A stretch of 64,000 bases of DNA from Oscillospiraceae bacterium (GTDB lineage: Bacteria > Bacillota > Clostridia > Oscillospirales > Ruminococcaceae). The DNA is taken from the NCBI GenBank assembly GCA_017829005.1, contig JAGAJF010000150.1, positions 1 to 64,000 on the forward strand, written 5' to 3'. Below are positions 1 to 8,009 of the stretch, one piece after another. The notes beneath the pieces were generated by a model. It searched no databases, had not been told where the DNA came from, and was given only the letters and a program-made list of their open reading frames with translations. The translations under genes were made by a program, and so were the position numbers. The number at the start of each line of letters is the position of its first letter. Within the stretch, counting starts at the first letter, position 1.

Positions 1-1
1 C

Positions 2-799
2 ATGAACAAGGCTGACCAGGTTGACGATCCCGAGCTTCTTGAGCTCGTTGAGATGGATATCCGTGAGACACTCGACAAGTACGAGTTCCCCGGCGATGAT
101 ACTCCTATCATCATCGGTTCTGCTTTCCAGGCTCTCGATTCTTCTTCCACAGACCCCAACGCTCCTGAGTATGAGTGCATCCAGAAGCTTATGGACGCTG
201 TTGACGAGTACATTCCTACTCCTGACAGAAAGGCTGATCAGCCCTTCCTTATGCCTGTTGAGGACGTATTCACCATCACAGGCCGTGGTACTGTTGCTAC
301 AGGTAGAGTTGAAAGAGGTCAGCTCAAGACTAACGATACTGTTGAGATCGTTGGTATCAAGGAAACAAGAAGCACAGTTGTTACCGGTATCGAGATGTTC
401 AGAAAGATCCTCGATTACGCTGAGGCAGGCGACAACATCGGTGCTCTTCTCCGTGGTATCCAGAGAACTGAGATCGAAAGAGGTCAGGTTCTTTGTAAGC
501 CCGGCTCCATCAAGCCCCACACTAAGTTCAGCGGTCAGGTTTACGTTCTGAAGAAGGAAGAGGGCGGACGTCATACTCCTTTCTTCAACAACTACAGACC
601 TCAGTTCTATTTCAGAACAACAGACGTTACCGGCGTTATCGAGCTTCCTGCTGATAAGGAAATGTGCATGCCCGGTGATAACGTTGAGATCAAGGTTGAG
701 CTTATCACTCCTATCGCTATTGAGGAAGGTCTCCGTTTCGCTATCCGTGAGGGCGGCCGTACAGTAGGATCAGGCGTTGTTACTAAGGTTAACGAATAA
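2..799 (+). CDS. tuf: Elongation factor Tu, 5'-truncated by the window edge
   Basis: EF-Tu delivers aminoacyl-tRNA to the ribosomal A site as a GTP complex. The reading frame is open from the first base; the ATG at base 2 is the internal Met of the G4 motif (MNKADQVDD), not the start. About 130 N-terminal residues, including the P-loop, lie outside the window. What remains is the end of the G domain, then the two beta-barrel domains ([48 protein letters not shown]) to a normal C-terminus [10 protein letters not shown]. The 265 residues fit the last two thirds of a ~400-residue EF-Tu. Codon use is strongly biased, as expected for a highly expressed gene. A terminator follows 24 bp downstream. 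Confidence 0.97.
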   Translation: MNKADQVDDPELLELVEMDIRETLDKYEFPGDDTPIIIGSAFQALDSSSTDPNAPEYECIQKLMDAVDEYIPTPDRKADQPFLMPVEDVFTITGRGTVATGRVERGQLKTNDTVEIVGIKETRSTVVTGIEMFRKILDYAEAGDNIGALLRGIQRTEIERGQVLCKPGSIKPHTKFSGQVYVLKKEEGGRHTPFFNNYRPQFYFRTTDVTGVIELPADKEMCMPGDNVEIKVELITPIAIEEGLRFAIREGGRTVGSGVVTKVNE

Positions 800-822
800 T
801 CTTACGATATAACACAAATAAA

Positions 823-852
823 GTCTCTTCCCTCGGGGAGAGGCTTTTTTGT
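823..852 (+). terminator. Intrinsic terminator of tuf
   Basis: A stem GTCTCTTCC/GGGGAGAGGC closes on a short CTCG loop and is followed by TTTTTT. It lies 24 bp after the tuf stop codon. Confidence 0.9.
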
Positions 853-864
853 GTTTATTTACTG

Positions 865-900
865 CAAAAAAACAGAGCCTTCGGATATCCGAAGACTCTG
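865..900 (-). terminator. Intrinsic terminator of the ferredoxin gene
   Basis: On the minus strand CAGAGTCTTCGGAT pairs with ATCCGAAGGCTCTG and a run of seven T follows. It sits just past the ferredoxin stop and back to back with the tuf terminator, so the two convergent units are insulated. Confidence 0.9.
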
Positions 901-921
901 AAAATCTGCTGTAAGCTTTAA

Positions 922-1092
922 TTATTCAGCCTGGGGTGCGCCAACGGGGCATACGCCTTCGCAGGAACCGCAGTCGATGCAGGTATCAGCGTCGATAACG
1001 TACTTGCCGTCGCCCTCGGAAATTGCTCCTACGGGACATTCGCCTGCACAAGCGCCGCAGCTGATGCAGTCATCGGAAATTTTGTAAGCCAT
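922..1092 (-). CDS. 2[4Fe-4S] ferredoxin, 56 aa
   Basis: Small bacterial-type ferredoxin, a low-potential electron carrier in the cytoplasm of anaerobes. Two CxxCxxCxxxCP motifs are visible: CISCGACAGECP near residues 9-20 and CIDCGSCEGVCP near residues 38-49, each able to ligate one [4Fe-4S] cluster with the last Cys given to the other. The protein begins MAYKISDDC and ends GAPQAE. Its length matches clostridial ferredoxins of 55-60 residues. The start is fixed by an AAGGAGGTA ribosome site 6 bp upstream. It is a single-gene unit with its own terminator, convergent with tuf. The electron partner cannot be told from the context. Confidence 0.95.
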   Translation of the reverse strand: MAYKISDDCISCGACAGECPVGAISEGDGKYVIDADTCIDCGSCEGVCPVGAPQAE

Positions 1093-1269
1093 AGTATGTA
1101 CCTCCTTAAAATTGTACGGAAAAGCTCCGCACTCTATACTTCTATTTTATCATAAATTCAGAAAAAAGCAAGAGGTAATTTATATTTTTTTATTATGCAG
1201 CTATTAACAGTGTCTTTTACATAGATTTTGTAAAATTTTTAAATTCCAAAAATATTTTGTCATAAGGGC

Positions 1270-1298
1270 TTGCAATTTGTGTTCAAATCAGTTACAAT
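1270..1298 (+). promoter_or_regulatory. Sigma-A-type promoter of the purine operon leader / RNA
   Basis: TTGCAA at 1270-1275, a 17-bp spacer and TACAAT at 1293-1298. Transcription should begin near 1305. From 1110 back to this promoter nothing but AT-rich sequence is seen. Confidence 0.75.
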
Positions 1299-1304
1299 AT
1301 ATAT

Positions 1305-1470
1305 GTATCAGTGTGCCTATGGATATATTCCTTCGGGCACAGGAAACTTGTGGAGGAATTTCCGTTATGCTTAGCTTAGTATATCAGACCTGCAGAAAAA
1401 TGTGGTGGTATATGAGCGGCGGTTCTCAGAGCCTGTTTCTGAGAGCTACGGGATTTCTGCACTCTTTTTT
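1305..1470 (+). ncRNA. Structured RNA upstream of purE, 6S RNA candidate
   Basis: About 166 nt between a good promoter and a T-rich end at 1463-1470. By hand it folds as an interrupted rod. The ends pair AGUGUG/UGCACU. A long apical arm near 1375-1415 pairs CUUA/UGAG and UAUAUCA/UGGUAUA plus CC/GG. On the 3' side of the open middle there is a small CUCAGA/UCUGAG hairpin (about 1424-1442). A rod with a central bubble and a 3'-side hairpin, ~170 nt long, is the architecture of 6S RNA, which traps RNA polymerase. No guanine or PRPP riboswitch core was found. Short reading frames through it look non-coding. The family call rests on shape and position only; an unrelated pur-operon leader is the alternative. 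Confidence 0.45.
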
Positions 1471-1496
1471 AACTGTATAGCTGTACAAACAAAAAT

Positions 1497-1532
1497 AACT
1501 GTGGTCAGACTGCCGCAGTTTTATTTGTTTTT
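1497..1532 (+). terminator. Intrinsic terminator / attenuator before purE
   Basis: AACTGTGG pairs with CCGCAGTT around the loop TCAGACTG, followed by TTATTTGTTTTT. The flanking CAAACAAAAA and TTATTTGTTTTT can extend the stem. It lies between the structured RNA and purE, so it either ends the RNA as a separate transcript or controls read-through into the purine genes. Confidence 0.8.
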
Positions 1533-1552
1533 GGCTGAAAGGATTGATGTAG

Positions 1553-2047
1553 TTGAAAAAAGTTGCTGTAATAATGGGTTCTGACAGCGATTTCCCCATT
1601 GTAAAGGACTGTATCGCCGAGCTGAAAAAGTACGGCGTGCCCGTTGAAGCAAAGGTTATGTCCGCTCACCGCACTCCCGAGCTGGCTTCACAGTTTGCTT
1701 CAAAGGCAAAGGCTGAGGGCTTCGGCGTTATCATCTGCGCCGCAGGTATGGCGGCTCATCTTGCGGGCGTTATCGCAGGTCACACCACCCTGCCCGTTAT
1801 CGGTATCCCCATAAGATCGTCCTTTGACGGACTTGACGCTCTCCTTGCCACCGTTCAGATGCCTTCGGGCATTCCCGTTGCCACCGTTGCGGTAAACGGT
1901 GCAAAAAATGCGGCTGTTCTGGCTATCCAGATGCTTGCTCTCTCCGACGATACCCTTTCCGAGAAGCTTGAAAAGGCTAAGCAGGATATGATAAACGGTG
2001 TTGTTGCAAAGAACGAAAAGCTTCAGAAAATGGTTGACGAGCTTTAA
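1553..2047 (+). CDS. purE: N5-carboxyaminoimidazole ribonucleotide mutase PurE
   Basis: Class I PurE moves the carboxyl group of N5-CAIR to C4 of the imidazole to give CAIR in purine synthesis. The N-terminal MKKVAVIMGSDSDFPIVKDC holds the GSDSD phosphate-binding motif and SAHRTPE follows near residue 43; both are signatures of the family. The length of 164 residues is normal. The start is a TTG, with GAAAGGA upstream; no ATG lies at suitable spacing. No purK homologue is adjacent. It is the first gene of the purine operon and is followed after 44 bp by purC. Confidence 0.96.
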   Translation: MKKVAVIMGSDSDFPIVKDCIAELKKYGVPVEAKVMSAHRTPELASQFASKAKAEGFGVIICAAGMAAHLAGVIAGHTTLPVIGIPIRSSFDGLDALLATVQMPSGIPVATVAVNGAKNAAVLAIQMLALSDDTLSEKLEKAKQDMINGVVAKNEKLQKMVDEL

Positions 2048-2091
2048 AAGTAAATTATATAAACTTGTAAATATACAGGAGGATAAATACT

Positions 2092-2808
2092 ATGGAAAAT
2101 GTTATCAAAGGCGAGCAGCTTTACGAGGGCAAGGCAAAGAAGGTTTTTGCCACAAATAACCCCGACTATGTTATCGTTGATTACAAGGACGACGCTACCG
2201 CATTCAACGGCGAGAAGAAGGGTACTATCCGCGGCAAGGGCGTTATCAACAACAAGATGACAAACTTTATGTTCAAACTCCTTGAAAAGGAAGGTATCCC
2301 CACCCATCTCGTTGAGGAGATAAGCGACAGAGAGACCATCGTTAAGAAGGTTGAGATCGTTCCCCTCGAGGTAATTGTCAGAAACGTTGCCGCAGGCAGC
2401 TTCTCCAAGAAGCTTGGCATTGCGGAGGGTACTCCATTAAAGCAGCCTACTCTCGAGTTCTCCTACAAGAATGACGACCTGGGCGACCCCTTCATCAACA
2501 GCTACTATGCTCTGGGTCTCGGTCTTGCTACACAGGAGGAGATCGACACCATTTCCAAGTACGCATTTGCAGTAAACGCATTTATGCTGAAATTCTTCAA
2601 GGAGCACAACATCGACCTTATCGACTTCAAGATAGAGTTCGGTAGATTTCACGGTCAGATACTCCTTGCAGACGAGATCTCTCCCGACACCTGCCGCTTC
2701 TGGGACAGCACCACTCACGAGAAGCTTGACAAGGACCGTTTCCGCAGAGATATGGGCGGCGTAGAGGAAGCTTATCAGGAAATGATGAAGCGTATTCTGG
2801 GAGAATAA
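2092..2808 (+). CDS. purC: SAICAR synthetase PurC
   Basis: ATP-dependent ligation of CAIR with aspartate to make SAICAR. The 238-residue protein carries the family hallmarks [10 protein letters not shown] (about residues 10-19), [11 protein letters not shown] (near 93) and [10 protein letters not shown] (near 200). Size is standard for the bacterial short form. A strong AGGAGGA site precedes the ATG. It is spaced closely between purE and the first PurF-like gene (5-bp gap), consistent with one transcript. Confidence 0.97.
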   Translation: MENVIKGEQLYEGKAKKVFATNNPDYVIVDYKDDATAFNGEKKGTIRGKGVINNKMTNFMFKLLEKEGIPTHLVEEISDRETIVKKVEIVPLEVIVRNVAAGSFSKKLGIAEGTPLKQPTLEFSYKNDDLGDPFINSYYALGLGLATQEEIDTISKYAFAVNAFMLKFFKEHNIDLIDFKIEFGRFHGQILLADEISPDTCRFWDSTTHEKLDKDRFRRDMGGVEEAYQEMMKRILGE

Positions 2809-2812
2809 GTCC

Positions 2813-4234
2813 ATGGGCGGCTTTTTCGGAGCAGCATCAAAGAATGACTGCATAAGCGACGTGTTTTTCGGTGTTGACTACCACTCTCACCTTGGCACCC
2901 GCCGAGGCGGAATGACTGCTTATTCCCCCGAGAGAGGCTTTCAGCGCAGTATCCACAGCATTGAAAATTCTCCCTTCAGAACCAAGTTTGAAAATGATAT
3001 TGCAACAATGGAAGGCAATCTCTGTATCGGCTGCATAAGTGATACAGACCCCCAGCCTATCCTGCTTCGCTCAAAAATGGGCTTTTATGCAGTGTGCAAT
3101 ATCGGTATCATAAATAACGCCGAGGAACTGAGAAACGAGATACTGAGCGACTGCTCCGCAAGCCTTGAGGCTATGAGCAGCGGCAAGGTAAATTCCAGCT
3201 CCATTATCGGCTCCCTTATCGCACAGAAGGACAACTTCCCCGAGGGTATCAGATATATGCAGGAGAAAATTGACGGAACCGTCTCCCTGCTCATTCTCAC
3301 CGAGGACGGCATTATTGCCGCAAGAGACAACAAGGGCAGACTGCCTATCATTATCGGCAGACGTGAGGACGGCTACTGCTGTTCCTTCGAGTCCTTTGCA
3401 TTCCAGAAGCTGGGATATGAAACATATCGTGAGCTTCTTCCCGGGGAGATAGTAAAGATCACCGCCGACGGCTGTGAAGTCCTTGCCGAGGGTCACACGG
3501 ATATGAAGATATGCACCTTCCTGTGGACATATTACGGCTATCCCAACTCCGTTTACGAGGGCGTTACCGTTGAGACTATGCGTACCCGAAACGGCGAGAT
3601 AATGGCTGAGACCGATATCAAAAACGGTGCTCTGCCCGATGTTGACTACGTATGCGGCGTTCCCGACTCGGGAATTCCCCACGCTATCGGTTATTCAAAC
3701 CGCAGCGGCATACCCTTTGCAAGACCCTTTATCAAATACACTCCCACCTGGCCCAGAAGCTTTATGCCCCAAAATCAGGCAATAAGAAACCAGGTGGCAA
3801 AAATGAAGCTTATCCCCGTTCACGAACTGATCGAGGGCAAAAAGCTGCTCTTTGTTGACGACAGTATTGTACGCGGTACACAGATGAGAGAGACCGTTGA
3901 GTTCCTTTATGCAAACGGTGCAAAGGAAGTTCATATGAGATCTGCCTGTCCTCCCATTATGTACGGCTGCAAGTATCTTAACTTCTCGAGAAGCACATCA
4001 GAGCTTGACCTCATTGCACGCAAAATTATCGACGAACTTGAGGGCACCGAGGGTGTTAAATATATCGAGGAGTACAGCGATAGCTCAACAGAGCGGGGAA
4101 AGAAGCTCAGAGACGAGATATGCCGCAGACTGAAGCTCACATCACTTGAGTTCCAGTCTCTGGAGGGAACCGTCCGTGCAGTAGGGCTGCCTGCAGACAA
4201 GCTGTGCAGCTATTGCTGGAACGGAAAGGGTTGA
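2813..4234 (+). CDS. PurF-like amidophosphoribosyltransferase paralogue lacking the glutaminase active site
   Basis: A 473-residue homologue of glutamine-PRPP amidotransferase next to a second, normal purF. The class II amidotransferase domain comes first, then the type I phosphoribosyltransferase domain with an intact PRPP loop LLFVDDSIVRGTQ (near residue 345) and C-terminal cysteines (LCSYCW). The N-terminus reads MGGFFGAASK, with Gly where the family has the catalytic Cys, and no propeptide. The HNGNL oxyanion motif is replaced by CNIGIINNAEELR and the RYSTTG segment by ISDTDPQ. Glutamine hydrolysis is therefore not expected. It may use ammonia, regulate or pair with the true PurF, or bind PRPP. 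The family call is firm; the function is inference. Confidence 0.85.
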   Translation: MGGFFGAASKNDCISDVFFGVDYHSHLGTRRGGMTAYSPERGFQRSIHSIENSPFRTKFENDIATMEGNLCIGCISDTDPQPILLRSKMGFYAVCNIGIINNAEELRNEILSDCSASLEAMSSGKVNSSSIIGSLIAQKDNFPEGIRYMQEKIDGTVSLLILTEDGIIAARDNKGRLPIIIGRREDGYCCSFESFAFQKLGYETYRELLPGEIVKITADGCEVLAEGHTDMKICTFLWTYYGYPNSVYEGVTVETMRTRNGEIMAETDIKNGALPDVDYVCGVPDSGIPHAIGYSNRSGIPFARPFIKYTPTWPRSFMPQNQAIRNQVAKMKLIPVHELIEGKKLLFVDDSIVRGTQMRETVEFLYANGAKEVHMRSACPPIMYGCKYLNFSRSTSELDLIARKIIDELEGTEGVKYIEEYSDSSTERGKKLRDEICRRLKLTSLEFQSLEGTVRAVGLPADKLCSYCWNGKG

Positions 4235-4240
4235 TAAACA

Positions 4241-5668
4241 TTGTTTAACGGTATCCACGAAGAATGCGGAGTATTCGGCATATACAGTCCCGATGATACA
4301 AGCGTTGCCATGCAGACCTATATGGGTCTCTATGCTCTGCAGCACAGAGGTCAGGAGTCATGCGGCATAGTTGTAAATGACTCGGGTGTGTTCACATATC
4401 GCAAGGACCTGGGACTTGTCCACGAGGTTTTCGATAAGGACAGGCTTGAAGCGCTGGGCGAGGGAAATATCGCCATAGGACACGTGCGCTATTCCACCAC
4501 AGGAAATTCCAACCGCTCCAATGCCCAGCCCCTTGTTGTCCGCCACGTAAAAGGACCCCTTGCAATAGCTCATAACGGAAATCTCACCAACGCATACGAG
4601 CTGAGAACGGAATATGAGCTTAAAGGCGCAATATTTCACAGCACAAACGATACCGAGGTAATTTCCTATGCAATAACCGAGCAGCGCCTTGTCTGTTCCT
4701 CAATAGAGGAAGCGGTGGAAAAGGCAATGGAGAAGATAAAGGGAGCATATTCCCTTGTGGTCATGTCCCCGCAGAAGCTCATTGCTGCAAGAGACCCCAT
4801 TGGCTTCAAGCCCCTCTCCATCGGCAGACTTGGCAGCTCCTATGTGGTTGCATCGGAGACCTGCGCATTTGACAGTATCGGCGCAGAGTTCTACAGAGAT
4901 GTCCGCCCCGGCGAGATAGTTATAATCGACGAGAACGGACTTCGCTCCATTGATACACATATCAGTCCCAAGCCCCATATGTGCGTTTTTGAGTACGTGT
5001 ATTTTGCCCGTCCCGACTCGGTGATAGAGGGTTCAAGCGTTCATATGGCAAGGCTCAAGGCAGGTGAATACCTCTGGAAGGAACACCCCGTTGACGCTGA
5101 TGTGGTAATAGGCGTTCCCGACAGCGGACTTGATGCGGCTCTTGGCTTCTCCAATGCCTCGGGCATACCCTATGGTGTGGGATTTATCAAAAACCGCTAT
5201 GTGGGCAGAACGTTTATCCAGCCCAGCCAGACCGAGCGCACCAATTCGGTGAAGATAAAGCTCAATGTGGTAAGGGAGACCGTAAAGGGCAAGAGAGTGG
5301 TACTTATTGACGACAGTATCGTAAGAGGAACCACTTCAAGACGCATTGTAAACCTTATCCGTGAAGCAGGCGCAAAGGAGATACACGTTCGTATTTCCTG
5401 TCCTCCCTTCACAAATCCCTGCTACTTCGGCACGGATATCGACAGCAAGGAGAACCTTATTGCCTGCCGTATGTCCATTCCCGAGATATGCAAGGAAATT
5501 GGCGCGGACACACTTGGCTATCTCAGCGTTGAAGCCGTAAACAGCCTTACGGGTAATGATAACTGCAAGTTCTGCGACGGCTGCTTTACAGGAAATTATC
5601 CTGCTCCCGTTCCCAAGGAGATACCCAAGGATAAGTTTGAATTCAAGATCAAGAAATCATCAAAATAA
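4241..5668 (+). CDS. purF: Amidophosphoribosyltransferase PurF
   Basis: Commits PRPP to purine synthesis by making 5-phosphoribosylamine from glutamine. After a short propeptide the mature enzyme would begin at Cys (MFNGIHEE|CGVFGIY). HVRYSTTGNSN and IAHNGNLTNA give the glutaminase pocket, and VLIDDSIVRGTT gives the PRPP loop. The C-terminal CKFCDGCFTGNYP resembles the cysteines that ligate the [4Fe-4S] cluster of Bacillus-type PurF. Length 475 is typical. It begins 6 bp after the glutaminase-dead paralogue. The start codon at 4241 is TTG. The two proteins share the same domain plan, so they probably arose by duplication. Confidence 0.96.
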   Translation: MFNGIHEECGVFGIYSPDDTSVAMQTYMGLYALQHRGQESCGIVVNDSGVFTYRKDLGLVHEVFDKDRLEALGEGNIAIGHVRYSTTGNSNRSNAQPLVVRHVKGPLAIAHNGNLTNAYELRTEYELKGAIFHSTNDTEVISYAITEQRLVCSSIEEAVEKAMEKIKGAYSLVVMSPQKLIAARDPIGFKPLSIGRLGSSYVVASETCAFDSIGAEFYRDVRPGEIVIIDENGLRSIDTHISPKPHMCVFEYVYFARPDSVIEGSSVHMARLKAGEYLWKEHPVDADVVIGVPDSGLDAALGFSNASGIPYGVGFIKNRYVGRTFIQPSQTERTNSVKIKLNVVRETVKGKRVVLIDDSIVRGTTSRRIVNLIREAGAKEIHVRISCPPFTNPCYFGTDIDSKENLIACRMSIPEICKEIGADTLGYLSVEAVNSLTGNDNCKFCDGCFTGNYPAPVPKEIPKDKFEFKIKKSSK

Positions 5669-5677
5669 TAATAACCG

Positions 5678-5716
5678 AGAGGGCTTTCTCTGCCTTCTCA
5701 GACAGAGCAAGGCTCT
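5678..5716 (+). other. RNA hairpin in the purF-purM gap
   Basis: AGAG..CUUU..CUCUG pairs with CAGAG..AAGG..CUCU to give a two-part stem in the 69-bp gap. It has no T run beyond three bases, so it is more likely a processing or stability element than a full terminator. Confidence 0.45.
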
Positions 5717-5737
5717 TTAGAAAGGTTGAAAAATTGT

Positions 5738-6772
5738 ATGAAAAGTTTTTCCGAAAGCTACAAGGAAGCAGGCGTTGACGTAACCGCCGGCTACAAGGCA
5801 GTAGAGCTTATGAAGGCTCACGTTGCCAGAACGATGACAAAGGGCGTTATGTCGGGAATAGGCGGCTTCGGCGGTCTTTTTGAGCTTGACGTTACAGGCA
5901 TAAAGAAGCCTGTTCTCGTTTCGGGAACCGACGGCGTAGGCACCAAGATCAAGATAGCATTCCTCCTTGATAAGCACGATACCGTGGGTATCGACTGCGT
6001 TGCAATGTGCGTGAATGATGTTATCTGCTGCGGCGCAAAGCCACAGTTTTTCCTTGATTACATCGCCTGCGGAAAGAATTTCCCCGAGAAGATAGCTCAG
6101 ATAGTTTCGGGCGTAGCCGAGGGCTGCGTTCAGGCTGAGTGCGCACTTATCGGCGGCGAGACTGCAGAGCACCCCGGTCTTATGCCCGAGGACGAGTATG
6201 ACCTGGCAGGCTTCACTGTAGGTGTTGTTGACAAGGACAAGATACTTGACCCCACTACTCAGAAGGCAGGAGACGTTATGATCGCCATCAAGTCCAGCGG
6301 CGTTCACTCCAATGGCTTTTCACTTGTAAGAAAGGTATTCTCTGTAACCGAGCAGAACCTTGCAAGACATCAGTCCGACCTGGGAACAACTCTGGGCGAC
6401 TGTCTCCTTACCCCCACAAAGATATACGTAAAGGCAGTAATGAGCCTCCTTGACGCCGTTAATGTAAAGTCCATCAGCCATATCACAGGCGGCGGCTTCT
6501 ATGAGAACATTCCCCGTTCTCTTCCCGCAGGTCTCTCCGCAAAGATCGAGAGAAACGCAGTACAGGTGCTGCCCATCTTCGACCTTATCGCAAAAACGGG
6601 CAAAATTCCCGAGAGAGATATGTTCAACACCTTCAATATGGGCGTTGGTATGGCAGTTGTGGTTGACAAGAACGACGCTGACAAGGCAATAAGCGCAATC
6701 AGGGCAGCAGGCGAGGAAGCCTATGTAATGGGCGAGCTTGTCGAAAGCGACGAAGGCGTTATTATCTGCTGA
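5738..6772 (+). CDS. purM: Phosphoribosylformylglycinamidine cyclo-ligase PurM
   Basis: AIR synthetase: ATP-dependent ring closure of FGAM. Signature segments are [14 protein letters not shown] (near residue 70), [30 protein letters not shown] and the substrate-binding [15 protein letters not shown]. The length of about 344 residues is usual. ATG at 5738 is preferred over the in-frame TTG at 5726, because the AGAAAGG ribosome site directly abuts that TTG. No purL, purQ or purS is in the window, so the preceding step must be encoded elsewhere. Confidence 0.96.
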   Translation: MKSFSESYKEAGVDVTAGYKAVELMKAHVARTMTKGVMSGIGGFGGLFELDVTGIKKPVLVSGTDGVGTKIKIAFLLDKHDTVGIDCVAMCVNDVICCGAKPQFFLDYIACGKNFPEKIAQIVSGVAEGCVQAECALIGGETAEHPGLMPEDEYDLAGFTVGVVDKDKILDPTTQKAGDVMIAIKSSGVHSNGFSLVRKVFSVTEQNLARHQSDLGTTLGDCLLTPTKIYVKAVMSLLDAVNVKSISHITGGGFYENIPRSLPAGLSAKIERNAVQVLPIFDLIAKTGKIPERDMFNTFNMGVGMAVVVDKNDADKAISAIRAAGEEAYVMGELVESDEGVIIC

Positions 6773-6837
6773 TAAATATGCCGATATGCGGCTGTGGCAA
6801 TAGCTTACAGCCGCATTTGATTAAAAGGAATGTCCAA

Positions 6838-7236
6838 ATGAGTAATAATAACCTGAAAAAAGCCGTTGCGGCAGGCTCAATTGCCCTTGTGTGGTCAATA
6901 TGCTCCCTTAACCTCCCCGGTATAATTGCCGCAATAATAAGCTGGGCAATATACGGCAAGCCTAAAAGAAACGGCGCAAAAGCCGCAGGAGCGCTGTATG
7001 TGGTATCCTTCATAGGAAGTGTCATATTTGCGCTGCTTCTCCTGCTTGCAGGTGGAATGTTCGGCTTTATCGGTGAGATATTCGGCGCTGCGGAAAATGC
7101 TATGACGGGGCTCTTAAACGGTATGGCGGCATTTTCCCTTTTCGGAGACGCACTTTATATAGCGGCGGCGGTGTACAGCTTCAAAGCCTCGGGGGAAATA
7201 AGCGATGACTCAGGCGAAAACGGATTTTTTGATTAA
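6838..7236 (+). CDS. Small integral membrane protein in the purine operon, unknown function
   Basis: About 132 residues starting MSNNNLKKAVAAG. Three or four hydrophobic stretches are visible (about residues 10-40, 52-80 and 100-120), separated by a basic YGKPKRNGAK loop and ending in an acidic tail. I recognise no family. ATG at 6838 follows AAAGGA at 6835 closely in the usual style here; an upstream in-frame start at 6778 would add a non-membrane leader and is less likely. It overlaps the sequence before purN and lies in the middle of the purine operon, so it is co-transcribed with it. Confidence 0.7.
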   Translation: MSNNNLKKAVAAGSIALVWSICSLNLPGIIAAIISWAIYGKPKRNGAKAAGALYVVSFIGSVIFALLLLLAGGMFGFIGEIFGAAENAMTGLLNGMAAFSLFGDALYIAAAVYSFKASGEISDDSGENGFFD

Positions 7237-7255
7237 CACGAAAGGCAGTATGCAT

Positions 7256-7882
7256 ATGAAAAATATAGTCGTACTTGTATCGGGCGGCGGAACCAATCTT
7301 CAAGCACTTATTGATGCCGAGAAAAGGGGAGAGATAAAAGGCGGAAAGATAACCTGCGTCATATCCTCCAAGGAAGGTGCATATGCACTTGAAAGAGCGG
7401 CGTTAAACGGCATTAAGGGCATTGTTCTTCCCAGAAAGGATTACGCCGACAGCCACGAATACAGCAAGGCAATGCTTGAAACACTACAGGCAGAAAATGC
7501 GGACATTATAGTCTACGCAGGCTTTATGACCATTCTCGATGAGCAGGTGTGCAGGGCATACCCATACAAAATGGTCAATGTCCACCCCGCCCTTATCCCC
7601 TCATTCTGCGGAAAGGGCTACTATGGGCTTAAAGTCCACGAGGAGGCTCTTGCAAGGGGCGTGAAGGTCACGGGAGCTACCGTTCATTTTGTTACCGAGG
7701 TCTGCGACGGAGGTCCCATAATCCTGCAGAAAGCGGTGGAGATACAGAACGGAGACACCCCCGAAATACTCCAGCGCAGGGTAATGGAGCAGGCAGAGTG
7801 GAAGATACTTCCAAAGGCAGTTTCCCTGCTCTGTGAGGATAAGATACGCATAGAAAACGGCGTGGCATACGCCGAAGAATAA
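7256..7882 (+). CDS. purN: Phosphoribosylglycinamide formyltransferase PurN
   Basis: Transfers the formyl group of 10-formyl-THF to GAR. The N-terminus MKNIVVLVSGGGTNLQAL is the GAR-binding loop, VNVHPALIPSF carries the catalytic Asn-His pair, and GATVHFVTEVCDGGPIILQ provides the family Asp. Length about 208 fits. ATG at 7256 lies 10 bp from GAAAGG; ATG at 7250 (MHM) is equally possible. The formyl-THF-dependent PurN rather than PurT agrees with the formyl-dependent AICAR transformylase downstream. Confidence 0.95.
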   Translation: MKNIVVLVSGGGTNLQALIDAEKRGEIKGGKITCVISSKEGAYALERAALNGIKGIVLPRKDYADSHEYSKAMLETLQAENADIIVYAGFMTILDEQVCRAYPYKMVNVHPALIPSFCGKGYYGLKVHEEALARGVKVTGATVHFVTEVCDGGPIILQKAVEIQNGDTPEILQRRVMEQAEWKILPKAVSLLCEDKIRIENGVAYAEE

Positions 7883-7899
7883 CTCAAAGAATAACAGCC

Positions 7900-8000
7900 G
7901 AAAGGAATGTTTGAAAATCAAAGATTTTCAAACCGAGTTTTGTTTTTCAGTCTGCCGACTGAAATTTCCTTACGGAAACCACAAAACTCTCACGAAAGGA
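7900..8000 (+). repeat. Structured leader repeat, copy 1 (before IMP cyclohydrolase)
   Basis: One of three ~100-bp copies (others 15184-15286 and 22183-22284). Order: GAAAGGA; ATG; perfect hairpin TTTGAAAATC-AAA-GATTTTCAAA (7910-7932); stem strand GAGTTTTGT (7935-7943); hairpin TTTCAGTC-TGCC-GACTGAAA (7945-7964); hairpin TTTCC-TTAC-GGAAA; returning strand ACAAAACTC (7981-7989); GAAAGGA. The outer 9-bp stem encloses two hairpins, giving a three-way junction. The second GAAAGGA is the ribosome site of the next gene. A 40-codon reading frame opens at 7907 and runs into the start of that gene in another frame. Confidence 0.9.
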
Positions 8001-8009
8001 AGGTAAAAA

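Noticed and set aside
1305..1552. Guanine or PRPP riboswitch for the purine operon
   Set aside because: The conserved core sequences of these riboswitches were looked for and are not present.
1277..1584. Two short overlapping reading frames upstream of purE
   Set aside because: They cross the structured RNA candidate and the terminator, lack ribosome sites and have no protein-like composition.
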